A stretch of 8,784 nucleotides of DNA from positions 1 to 8,784 of the forward strand of contig CAZPUJ010000776.1 of NCBI GenBank assembly GCA_964589725.1. The letters run 5' to 3'. This stretch comes from CAYSHJ01 sp964589725. Its GTDB lineage: Bacteria > Planctomycetota > Planctomycetia > Planctomycetales > Planctomycetaceae. Below are positions 1 through 5,678 of the stretch, piece after piece. Under the pieces are notes generated by a model. It had not been told where the DNA came from, made no database searches, and was given only the letters and a program-made list of their open reading frames with translations. Positions within the stretch are counted from its first letter, which is position 1. Each line of letters opens with the position of its first letter. Made by a program: the position numbers and the translations under genes.

Positions 1-116
1 TCGAGCACAAACTCGATCATGGGCCGGCCACAAACGGAGTGCATGACCTTCGGCAACTCGGAATTCATCCGCGTCCCCTTGCCGGCGGCGAGGATGATGG
101 CGACAGGGTCGGACAC
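1..116 (-). CDS. glmU: GlmU-type sugar nucleotidyltransferase, N-terminal fragment (runs off left edge)
   Basis: Only the first 38 codons are in the window. The reverse-strand reading begins V-S-D-P-V-A-I-I, followed by LAAGKGTRM (residues 9-17), the nucleotide-binding signature of the nucleotidyltransferase fold, then LPK with Lys23, and C-G-R-P-M-I. This is the typical start of GlmU, which makes UDP-N-acetylglucosamine for peptidoglycan and lipopolysaccharide in the cytoplasm. I chose the GTG start at 116 because GGAG (126-123) lies six bases upstream. An in-frame ATG at 164 would add 16 residues, but those codons lie in an AT-rich palindrome and look non-native. Whether the C-terminal acetyltransferase half exists cannot be seen. 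A stand-alone uridylyltransferase-like protein is possible, since some planctomycetes carry such short forms. Confidence 0.8.
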   Translation of the reverse strand, partial: MSDPVAIILAAGKGTRMNSELPKVMHSVCGRPMIEFVL

Positions 117-122
117 GAGAGA

Positions 123-126
123 CTCC
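123..126 (-). promoter_or_regulatory. Shine-Dalgarno site that sets the glmU GTG start
   Basis: On the minus strand GGAG is followed by six bases and then GTG at 116. It favours GTG 116 over the upstream ATG at 164, which has no comparable purine stretch. Confidence 0.55.
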
Positions 127-130
127 GTCA

Positions 131-200
131 GAAGATTCTCGATTTTCGATTTTCGATTGTTCATCCGGTCAATCGAAAATCGCAAATCAAAAATCGAAAA
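131..200. repeat. AT-rich palindromic repeat (iterated CGATTTT units)
   Basis: The sequence CGATTTTCGATTG at 147-159 is perfectly inverted at 170-182 across a ten-base loop, giving a 13-bp stem. Further imperfect CGATTTT or AAAATCG units extend it to about 131-200. It fills the gap between the stop of the outer-membrane gene (203) and the GTG of the glmU-like gene (116). It lacks a clean terminal T-run, so it is not a classical intrinsic terminator. I recall similar 'ATTTTCGATTTTCGATT' dispersed repeats between planctomycete genes, but copy number cannot be judged here. Confidence 0.7.
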
Positions 201-202
201 TG

Positions 203-1564
203 TCAGAAACTGATTCCAACGCGGCCGATAAAGCCGGACGAAATGTCGAAGTCGGGATGGGCGCGCATGTTGACATGGCGGTCGAAAACCCAGCCAGCCT
301 CAAAGAAACCCGCGATCCACGGTGTACTCTTGCGCACACCAATGAGGGCGCGCCAGTCTTGAAGTTCGATTTGATCTTTTCCGGCGGGCGGCGTGGTGGT
401 GTGGATCTGATACGACTCGATGTGATATTCGCCGCTGGCATACAGCCATACGTCTTCCACACCCATGACGTTGCCAAGGAAGTACGAGATGCGGGACTCC
501 GGAAACAGCACGCGGAATTCCCAGCGATCGTCGGGCGTCCAGACCACGCCCACATACGGAATCACCCGATCCTTGACGCGGTCCCAAAAGCCGGCCCCGA
601 AGGCAAACATCAATCGCGGATCGGCTTGCAGATACATGATGCCACGGGCGTCAAAGTTGATCGCTTGCCGACCGAGCGACTGTTGAAAGTCGCTGTTGAT
701 CGACGGATTGAACGCCAGCGAGAACGCGAACGGAGACAGCGGACTGTTCAGCGGTGTCTCCAGCCGCATGTCCCAACCGAAGCGGTAAACACTCCCGGGT
801 AAGTCGACGGACGCTGGACCCTGCCAACTGCGATAGCCGAACTCGTGCTCCACCGAAAACAGCCAGGGAGAGCACCCTGTCGGTATCGTGTGATTCAGGC
901 CAAGATTGGTCTCGAAGACTTCGAATTGACGGTTGCCTCTCGAGGTTCGTTCGCTGGATAGCCAGGCCATGTTGCCCCACGGCGTGTACCCCAGCCGATA
1001 GGGCTGCGGTCCGTTGGCTCCCCATCCCCAGCTCGGTCCTGGCATCATCGGTGGTGGTAGCACGGATCCGTAAGGGCTGGCGTTCAACGGAGACGGAACC
1101 GCCTGTGACGTACCGTCCGCAGGAACCTTCGGTGAAGGATCGTAAGGTTCGCCTGATGGAGTTGACTGAGTCGCGTAGGTCGACGGGAACGACGATGGCG
1201 ACTGAAAGGGAATCGTGGGAGGCGTGGAATCCACGTCGTAATTCGCGCGAATGACAAGATCGCGATAACTTCGCAACAATGACGGTGTCGCCACCGGTTT
1301 CGGAGACACACCGACGTCGCTCTTGGCGCCTCGCACCTCCGACTGCGAAGTTTCACTACGCCCGGGCAGCCTATCGAGCAGCTCGTCGAAGAGTCCGTAT
1401 GGCTCGCTGCCGGCAAAGAATTCGGCAGACGAGCTCGTGCTGCTCGAATCCGAAGCTGTGCGAGGATCAATCAGGAGATGCAAGCGATTCGGATCACTAC
1501 CGAAAAGCAAAGCGTTCGAAAACATCGCGCACGCCAGCACCACGCAAAACAGCGATTTGTTCAC
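203..1564 (-). CDS. Probable outer-membrane beta-barrel protein (DUF6268-like), secreted
   Basis: The predicted protein has 453 residues. Residues 1-22 (V-N-K-S-L-F-C-V-V-L-A-C-A-M-F) form a signal peptide with one Lys and a hydrophobic core, implying export. Residues about 113-184 are rich in Pro and Ser, probably a disordered linker. Residues about 214-453 have alternating aromatic and polar strands and contain I-P-Y-V-G-V-V-W-T-P-D-D-R-W-E-F and L-F-P-E-S-R-I-S-Y, and the chain ends in G-I-S-F. A terminal Phe is typical of barrel proteins recognised by the BAM machinery. The pattern resembles the DUF6268 outer-membrane family; that assignment is from memory. I prefer GTG at 1564 because it places the signal peptide at the very N-terminus and lies downstream of a plausible promoter. 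The ATG at 1672 adds 36 residues without signal-like character and lies upstream of that promoter's expected start point. The ribosome site is weak (AGG seven bases upstream). Function and ligand are unknown. Confidence 0.75.
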   Translation of the reverse strand: MNKSLFCVVLACAMFSNALLFGSDPNRLHLLIDPRTASDSSSTSSSAEFFAGSEPYGLFDELLDRLPGRSETSQSEVRGAKSDVGVSPKPVATPSLLRSYRDLVIRANYDVDSTPPTIPFQSPSSFPSTYATQSTPSGEPYDPSPKVPADGTSQAVPSPLNASPYGSVLPPPMMPGPSWGWGANGPQPYRLGYTPWGNMAWLSSERTSRGNRQFEVFETNLGLNHTIPTGCSPWLFSVEHEFGYRSWQGPASVDLPGSVYRFGWDMRLETPLNSPLSPFAFSLAFNPSINSDFQQSLGRQAINFDARGIMYLQADPRLMFAFGAGFWDRVKDRVIPYVGVVWTPDDRWEFRVLFPESRISYFLGNVMGVEDVWLYASGEYHIESYQIHTTTPPAGKDQIELQDWRALIGVRKSTPWIAGFFEAGWVFDRHVNMRAHPDFDISSGFIGRVGISF

Positions 1565-1663
1565 GGCAGTACCTGTGGCAAGAAGGGAGATTGAGGAGAT
1601 GAGAACCGGCGTGAGGTGGGAATTGGTCGCCGATTCTTGGACGTGTTCCGAATGGAGGGGCGG

Positions 1664-1691
1664 ATTTTGCACAGATTGGAAAATACGTCAA
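1664..1691 (-). promoter_or_regulatory. Candidate sigma-70-type promoter for the outer-membrane protein gene
   Basis: On the minus strand TTGACG (1691-1686) is followed after 16 bases by CAAAAT (1669-1664). The first matches the -35 consensus at five of six positions, the second the -10 at four of six. Transcription would begin near 1657, about 93 bases before the GTG at 1564. Just upstream of the -35, CAAACT (1706-1711) is mirrored by AGTTTG (1720-1725), which could bind a regulator. Read by eye only. Confidence 0.4.
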
Positions 1692-1831
1692 CACCAATTC
1701 CAGCGCAAACTTGAGCCAAAGTTTGGCGACCCACGAAAAATGTTGAAAAAGTCACTGCAAATTTCGCGTGCTTCGAAACTCGAAATCTCCAAGGCCATAA
1801 TTTTCACGAACACGAAGTATTCCCGACGGAC

Positions 1832-1873
1832 CAAAAAAAAGCCCGGTCGCTCAATAAGACGAGCGACCGGGCT
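1832..1873 (-). terminator. Intrinsic terminator of the 78-residue protein gene
   Basis: A perfect 13-bp inverted repeat pairs 1840-1852 (AGCCCGGTCGCTC) with 1861-1873 across an eight-base loop. On the minus strand the GC-rich stem is followed by an unbroken run of T (the A-run at 1833-1840, whose last A also pairs in the stem). It lies about 30 bases past the stop codon at 1904, so it should end minus-strand transcription from that gene and insulate the outer-membrane gene. The stretch 1692-1831 between this hairpin and the outer-membrane promoter shows no gene. Confidence 0.9.
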
Positions 1874-1903
1874 GCAATGATTCTGGTACCGAGCTGATCG
1901 GGC

Positions 1904-2140
1904 TTACTTGTGGTATCCCAGGGTTTTGATCACGTTGTGAAGTTCCTCGTAGGTAATGAACCGGCGACGGTGCAGCAACTTGTATTGGTCGATGGCTTCA
2001 GCCAACTCTTGAGCCTCTGGATCGGCGAGGTCATGCGTGTCACGGAATTGCCGACGCTCGGGACCGCCCGCGGGACGACCATCGTCAGCGACCCGACGAT
2101 CGGCAAACGTGACGGGCTTCTGCTCAAGTAATTGTTGCAT
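1904..2140 (-). CDS. Small conserved-looking planctomycete-type protein, 78 aa, function unknown
   Basis: The protein is short, soluble-looking and charged, without signal peptide or membrane segment. Residues 1-40 are probably flexible (R-P-A-G-G-P-E-R-R-Q-F). Residues 41-78 form a compact helical-looking unit with A-E-A-I-D-Q-Y-K (48-54 region), H-R-R-R-F-I-T-Y-E-E (57-66) and V-I-K-T-L-G-Y-H-K at the end. I recall similar short proteins with this C-terminal pattern in planctomycetes, annotated as hypothetical. The basic HRRR next to a helix could suggest nucleic-acid or protein binding, which is pure inference. I chose ATG 2140 because GGAG sits seven bases upstream; the in-frame ATGs at 2146 and 2185 have poorly placed or no ribosome sites. 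The gene has its own terminator and a candidate promoter, so it looks monocistronic. It is divergent from gpsA. Confidence 0.75.
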   Translation of the reverse strand: MQQLLEQKPVTFADRRVADDGRPAGGPERRQFRDTHDLADPEAQELAEAIDQYKLLHRRRFITYEELHNVIKTLGYHK

Positions 2141-2158
2141 TAGCATGCTCCAGGATGT

Positions 2159-2198
2159 CTCGACCGAAAATCCTATGTCGCGCATCTCGGTCGAGCAA
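2159..2198 (-). promoter_or_regulatory. Candidate promoter with flanking 9-bp inverted repeat, upstream of the 78-aa gene
   Basis: On the minus strand TTGCTC (2198-2193) and TAGGAT (2175-2170) are spaced by 17 bases, matching -35 and -10 consensus at three and four of six positions. A perfect inverted repeat, CTCGACCGA at 2159-2167 and TCGGTCGAG at 2187-2195, brackets the -10 box and overlaps the -35. This geometry would suit an operator for a dimeric regulator, but part could also be a leader hairpin. No clear promoter for gpsA was found in 2199-2425. Confidence 0.35.
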
Positions 2199-2425
2199 AT
2201 CGGACTCGCGCGCGGTGTGGTAAATCAAGCTTCTTGGCCGTCGGTGGCTGCGGAATTCCGTGGAATCCCTCCAACTGGCGCCTCCGGCACAACAGGAACA
2301 CGCTCCGTAGGACAGTCTGTGAATGCATCGCTGATCGGGCGTCTTTCCGCCGGCCGAGCACCCAAGCGATCCACGTGACAGCCTCTCCATTCGGCGGTCT
2401 CTCTCTGAATCGGTTGCTGGCACGC

Positions 2426-3412
2426 ATGAAAATCACAATTCTCGGCAGTGGCGGTATGGCAACGGCTTGTGCAATTGTGCTCGCCGAGCACGCGGAAAGC
2501 ATCGTGACGATTTGGGCACGCAATTCTGAGCACGCCCGCGACATGACGACGACCCGAGAGAACCGCAGGCTTCTGCCCGGTGTGCGGATCCCGAACTCGA
2601 TCGAGATCACCGCCGACACGGCCGCCGCCTCGCGAGCCGACGTGTTGGTCGCGGCCATTCCGACCGCATTCCTGCGCGCGGCACTCACGAGCATCTCCGA
2701 CAAACTTCCGGCGAATGTCCCCGTGGTAAGTGTTATCAAGGGGCTTGAGATCGACACCTTTGCGAGACCAACACAGATCATCACCAGCGTGCTTGGTTTG
2801 CGACCGGTCGCCGCGCTCGGCGGTCCATGTCATGCCGAAGAAGCCGCTCGTCGCATGCCGTCCAGCGTAGTCATCGCCAGCGAGGACGCGGCTTTCGCCA
2901 GTCAAGCTCAAACGCTGTTCTCCACCGATCGGTTTCGAGTCTACACCAATCGCGACTTGGCCGGCGTCGAGTTAGCGGGAGCTTTGAAAAACGTCATCGC
3001 GATCGCCGCCGGCATCTGCGACGGCCTGGGCTACGGCGACAACGCTAAGTCCGCGTTGATGACACGCGGCCTTGCCGAGATGACTCGCTTCGGCACTGCG
3101 ATGGGAGCCGATCAAAAGACCTTTGCGGGCCTCGCCGGAATGGGAGACTTGATCACCACCTGCGTCAGTCCCTTCGGCCGCAATCGCAAAGTTGGCGAAC
3201 GGCTCGGCAAAGGCGAAAAACTCGCCGACATCCTCGCCAGCATGACCGCGGTCGCCGAAGGAGTCACGACCGCTCGCAGTATCCACGACCTCGCCGCGGC
3301 ACGCGGCATCGACATGCCGATCGCACGCGAAGTCTTCGCCGTTCTGTTCGAAGGCAAGGCCCCGGGCGCCGCCACGGACTCGCTGATGCAACGCCCGCCA
3401 CGCGGCGAGTGA
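2426..3412 (+). CDS. gpsA: NAD(P)-dependent glycerol-3-phosphate dehydrogenase
   Basis: This 328-residue protein has the usual length and motif order of GpsA, which reduces dihydroxyacetone phosphate to sn-glycerol 3-phosphate in the cytoplasm for phospholipid synthesis. The Rossmann nucleotide-binding loop is G-S-G-G-M-A (residues 7-12), where most homologues have GAGAWG. Other family signatures are S-V-I-K-G-L-E (102-108), G-G-P-C-H-A-E-E (132-139), G-A-L-K-N-V (185-190) with the expected catalytic Lys188, G-M-G-D-L-I-T-T-C (238-246), and G-R-N-R (251-254), which binds the cofactor or substrate phosphate in homologues. E-G-V-T-T (278-282) precedes the C-terminal helices. Start: ATG 2426 places the Rossmann strand at the N-terminus. 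The frame stays open back to 2234, but those 64 codons look unlike coding sequence. No good ribosome site precedes the ATG. No intrinsic terminator was seen in 3413-3566. The gene stands alone, divergent from the 78-aa gene and convergent with the lipoprotein gene. Confidence 0.95.
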   Translation: MKITILGSGGMATACAIVLAEHAESIVTIWARNSEHARDMTTTRENRRLLPGVRIPNSIEITADTAAASRADVLVAAIPTAFLRAALTSISDKLPANVPVVSVIKGLEIDTFARPTQIITSVLGLRPVAALGGPCHAEEAARRMPSSVVIASEDAAFASQAQTLFSTDRFRVYTNRDLAGVELAGALKNVIAIAAGICDGLGYGDNAKSALMTRGLAEMTRFGTAMGADQKTFAGLAGMGDLITTCVSPFGRNRKVGERLGKGEKLADILASMTAVAEGVTTARSIHDLAAARGIDMPIAREVFAVLFEGKAPGAATDSLMQRPPRGE

Positions 3413-3566
3413 GATTGTTTCCGGAGAGAGAAAACGATGCTGCCGCCGGCGGTGTTCCACTTGAGCTTCTGGTGGCTCCTGCGCCGTGAGACCACCGCAA
3501 ATAGGGAAGCCCCGAAGATTCGCACGACATCATGACCGGAAAATCGGGTTGTCCCGCGTAGACTCG

Positions 3567-3953
3567 TCACTCGACCTTCACTGATGTCGCACGCTCTGTA
3601 TTATAGGTGATAGTGATTTTTGTCGCACTCCCTAGACGTCGCACAATTAAGACGCCTGCGGCAGACTGTAATGCGCCATCTTTTCCAAGCACTTGGTTTC
3701 CGGAGGTCTGAAAGATCCAATCGCGAGGTGCTGATGAGCCCTGCGTGACCCTGCGGCGGAGGCAGTCGATCATCACATAATCATTTTCCCCCAGATTTAT
3801 CGTTACGTTATGACCTTTGATTTCGCTGTTTGGATAGGTCTTCGTTCCTGTTCCATAGATTTCATCCAGCTCATTGCAGCCGCCGACGACGATAACAAGA
3901 ACCCAGCATACGATAAGGACGATTGCGCCTTTCAAATGGGTAAAGGCTGACAT
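3567..3953 (-). CDS. Small orphan lipoprotein, 128 aa, function unknown
   Basis: The N-terminus (M-S-A-F-T-H-L-K) leads into a hydrophobic stretch at residues 10-23 and a lipobox V-V-G-G-C with Cys26 as the lipidation site, so the mature protein (about 103 residues) should be membrane-anchored. The mature part includes S-E-I-K-G-H-N-V-T-I-N-L-G and ends in strand-like segments G-V-L-I-V-R-R and K-I-T-I-T-Y-N-T, suggesting a small beta domain. I do not recognise the family. The start at 3953 is well supported: AAAGGA lies seven bases upstream. An open extension to 4040 would bury the signal peptide. The gene looks less GC-rich than its neighbours, which may indicate transfer or weak constraint. 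A short hairpin at 3545-3556 (CGGG/CCCG, then ATTTT on the minus strand) is a weak terminator candidate. The gene is divergent from the DHODH-like gene. Confidence 0.75.
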   Translation of the reverse strand: MSAFTHLKGAIVLIVCWVLVIVVGGCNELDEIYGTGTKTYPNSEIKGHNVTINLGENDYVMIDCLRRRVTQGSSAPRDWIFQTSGNQVLGKDGALQSAAGVLIVRRLGSATKITITYNTERATSVKVE

Positions 3954-4073
3954 AATTGATTCCTTTGCTGGCGCAAAAAAACGCGAAGAGGTGAAAACGC
4001 GGCAAGGTGTCATGAACCCGAAGTTACTCATTGGTCGCACCGGCAGTGACCCGACCAGAAAGAGAAAGCTGCC

Positions 4074-4094
4074 CCGTTAGCTGAGTAATAACGG
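4074..4094. repeat. Short inverted repeat between divergent lipoprotein and DHODH-like genes
   Basis: CCGTTA at 4074-4079 is inverted as TAACGG at 4089-4094. Within its spacer TGAGTAA (4082-4088) is also the inverse of TTACTCA at 4024-4030, so two alternative pairings exist. It lies in the 208-base divergent gap and could be an operator or leader structure. Chance is not excluded. Confidence 0.25.
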
Positions 4095-4161
4095 TAATGT
4101 TGCTGTCGCCGCCGGCAAAAAGTCAACAAAGTCGTGGACTGTTTTTCTGAAAGTTGCCGGC

Positions 4162-5511
4162 ATGTCGATCTCAACGATGACTTCCAAGCTGTATTCTGCA
4201 GTACGTCGCGATTACCAGCGTTTCGCCGAAGCCGGATTGCCGCCGTCCCTCGAAGGGTACTTGCTCGACGAATACGGCCTCGAGGTATCGGCGGAGTACG
4301 CTGGGGTTCCGCTGAAGAATCCGTGGGGCAAGGCGTCGGGACAACTGTCGATGACCGCTCGGCAGATCGAAGAAGACGTCGCGGCGGGGCTGGGCTTTGT
4401 GGTGCTGAAAACGGTCATCGCCCAAGATCAATCGGGCGAGCAGTCGATGGCCGCGTGGGCAATTCCCGAAACTCGCATGCTGTCCGAACGAATCGTCGGG
4501 CAATCGGGCGAGCCGGGCTGGACCATCACCTGGAAAGGTCGCGGCTGGTGGCAGTCGTTCGAGGCGTACTTACAACTCATTCGCGACGCCCGGCGATTGG
4601 CCGCTGGCACTGACACACTAATCGTGCCGTCGTGCAAATATCACCTGCCGTCGCCTGCTGAGCCGGACTGGCGCGTCGATGAGTACGACTACACGACGCA
4701 GAAGATGCTCGAAGCGTGGTCGGCGGCGACAGAGTCGCAGGGCTCTCCAAGTAAAGCCAGTGAAGCGTTCAGCAATTCCTCTCCCCGGCGGGGAGAGGGT
4801 GCGAGACAAGCGCTGGGAGCGGGACCAGGACAAATGGTGATGCCGCTCGAAAAGGATTTTAGTCCGACGTTGGCCGGCAGTGATCGCGCGGCCGCTCAAT
4901 TCAAAATCATCGAATGGTTGCAAGTCGTCCCGCGTCTCGTTCGTGACTCGGCCGATGGCAGCGGTCTGGGCGAAGTCCGCGTCGGGCTGAAGATGTTCAA
5001 CGCGCTGTTTGATGACGACTTTCAGCTCGAAATGCTCAAAGCCATACACGAAACCAGCGCGGATCGACCGGATTTCTTTGTCTACGCCAATCGACTGTTC
5101 GAACCGCAGCGCGAGTTCGACGGGCATCGCGGAGTGGCTTTCGGCGGACCGGACTTGAGCGATCGAAATCTGCGCGTGCTCGACCGCTTCCTTGCAGCGA
5201 AAAAACGCGGAGAAGTCGCCGGGCTGCCGATCGCATGCTCGGCGACCGGCAACATCACGACGGGACGCCTGGCCGTCGAGTACGCTCTGCGCGGCGCGAC
5301 GAGCTTTCAACTGCACACGTTCTTTCAGCTTCCCAGCGATCAGTACTCGATGAAGACCGGCAGCCGCACTCAACGCGCGCTGCACGAATTGTACTTTCAT
5401 CCGCAGACCGGCTTCATTGTCTGCCTGTTCGACGTGGCCAACCGGTTTGGACTGTCGACGAAACCGTTGCGGTTTTTGGACTTGTCGCGTCTTTGGACTG
5501 CGGCTGGCTAA
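4162..5511 (+). CDS. Dihydroorotate dehydrogenase-like FMN TIM-barrel protein with repeat-derived insertion
   Basis: The 449-residue product looks like a divergent member of the dihydroorotate dehydrogenase superfamily (cytoplasmic flavoenzymes). Supporting motifs: Y-A-G-V-P-L-K-N-P-W-G-K-A-S-G (46-60), like the DHODH 'LKNP...ASG' opening; G-F-V-V-L-K-T-V (78-85) with the Lys-Thr that contacts flavin in the family; V-G-L-K-M-F-N (274-280); and P-I-A-C-S-A-T-G-N-I-T-T-G (356-368) followed by Y-A-L-R-G-A-T-S-F-Q-L-H-T, like the phosphate-binding 'GGI.tg...GA..vQl.t' end of the barrel. The usual catalytic Cys or Ser motif NxSCPN is not clear; Cys158 in V-P-S-C-K-Y is the nearest candidate. True pyrimidine synthesis is therefore unproven. 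Residues about 192-223 appear to be an in-frame insertion of a dispersed palindrome. The last codons (L-W-T-A-A-G) match a repeat found again at 5643. ATG 4162 was chosen as the first start; ATG 4177 is also possible. Neither has a clear ribosome site. Confidence 0.75.
   Translation: MSISTMTSKLYSAVRRDYQRFAEAGLPPSLEGYLLDEYGLEVSAEYAGVPLKNPWGKASGQLSMTARQIEEDVAAGLGFVVLKTVIAQDQSGEQSMAAWAIPETRMLSERIVGQSGEPGWTITWKGRGWWQSFEAYLQLIRDARRLAAGTDTLIVPSCKYHLPSPAEPDWRVDEYDYTTQKMLEAWSAATESQGSPSKASEAFSNSSPRRGEGARQALGAGPGQMVMPLEKDFSPTLAGSDRAAAQFKIIEWLQVVPRLVRDSADGSGLGEVRVGLKMFNALFDDDFQLEMLKAIHETSADRPDFFVYANRLFEPQREFDGHRGVAFGGPDLSDRNLRVLDRFLAAKKRGEVAGLPIACSATGNITTGRLAVEYALRGATSFQLHTFFQLPSDQYSMKTGSRTQRALHELYFHPQTGFIVCLFDVANRFGLSTKPLRFLDLSRLWTAAG
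4735..4830 (+). repeat. Palindromic dispersed-type element inserted in frame in the DHODH-like gene
   Basis: CCTCTCCCC at 4778-4786 pairs perfectly with GGGGAGAGG at 4790-4798 across a three-base loop. The surrounding codons (residues about 192-223) read low-complexity Ser, Gly, Ala and Arg, including S-P-R-R-G-E-G-A-R-Q, and separate two segments that look like conserved protein. Similar CTCTCCCC...GGGGAGAG palindromes are common dispersed repeats in high-GC bacteria as far as I recall. The exact ends are estimated; only the stem is certain. Confidence 0.65.
5489..5509 (+). repeat. Dispersed direct repeat, copy 1 (overlaps the 3' end of the DHODH-like gene)
   Basis: The 15 bases GTCTTTGGACTGCGG at 5489-5503 recur exactly at 5643-5657; one extra C aside, the match continues through TGGCT. 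This copy encodes the last residues of the DHODH-like protein just before its TAA. Confidence 0.7.
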
Positions 5512-5536
5512 TTCTTCAATCTGCCTCTTGGTTGAA

Positions 5537-5601
5537 ATACAAGCCCGAAGCGCAAGCGAGGGGTTTCTGCGGATTCTCTCGCTTGCGCTTCGGGCTTGTA
5601 T
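5537..5601. repeat. Perfect 24-bp inverted repeat (palindrome family A, copy 1)
   Basis: Arm 5537-5560, containing AAGCCCGAAGCGCAAGCGAG, is perfectly inverted at 5578-5601 across a 17-base spacer. An outer 9-bp inverted repeat, GGCTAATTC at 5506-5514 and GAATTAGCC at 5627-5635, surrounds it. The core is shared with the palindrome at 5717-5781. Confidence 0.9.
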
Positions 5602-5610
5602 GCCTCTACA

Positions 5611-5645
5611 GACCACGCAACCGGACGAATTAGCCGGCCGTGGTC
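5611..5645. repeat. Short palindrome GACCACG...CGTGGTC
   Basis: GACCACG (5611-5617) pairs with CGTGGTC (5639-5645), and an inner CCGG pairs with CCGG around ACGAATTAG, giving a bulged stem of 7 plus 4 bp. Its right end overlaps copy 2 of the GTCTTTGGACTGCGG repeat. Confidence 0.6.
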
Positions 5646-5662
5646 TTTGGACTGCGGTGGCT
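5643..5662 (+). repeat. Dispersed direct repeat, copy 2
   Basis: This carries the exact 15-base match to 5489-5503 and continues TGGCTTGACACCG. I recall sequences like this recurring in planctomycete intergenic regions. Confidence 0.65.
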
Positions 5663-5678
5663 TGACACCGCTTTATAT

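Noticed and set aside
200..802. Plus-strand open frame of 200 codons
   Set aside because: It is antisense to the C-terminal barrel of the outer-membrane protein, whose sequence is far more protein-like.
1565..1672. N-terminal extension of the outer-membrane protein to the ATG at 1672
   Set aside because: It would put 36 residues in front of a good signal peptide and begin upstream of the transcription start predicted from the TTGACG/CAAAAT promoter.
2234..2425. N-terminal extension of GpsA by 64 residues
   Set aside because: GpsA proteins start right before the Rossmann strand, and the added residues are Arg/Cys/Trp-rich non-coding-like sequence.
3413..3566. Possible terminator or small gene between gpsA and the lipoprotein gene
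   Set aside because: Only a 4-bp hairpin (3545-3556) and short GC-rich runs are visible; nothing strong enough to call.
4097..4126. Possible lipoprotein promoter (TTGACT, 18 bases, CAACAT on the minus strand)
   Set aside because: The -10 match is only three of six and the spacing is long; too weak to list as a feature.
4618..5616. Minus-strand open frame of 332 codons
   Set aside because: It is antisense to the DHODH-like gene, runs into the palindrome at its start, and has Arg/Gln-rich shadow composition.
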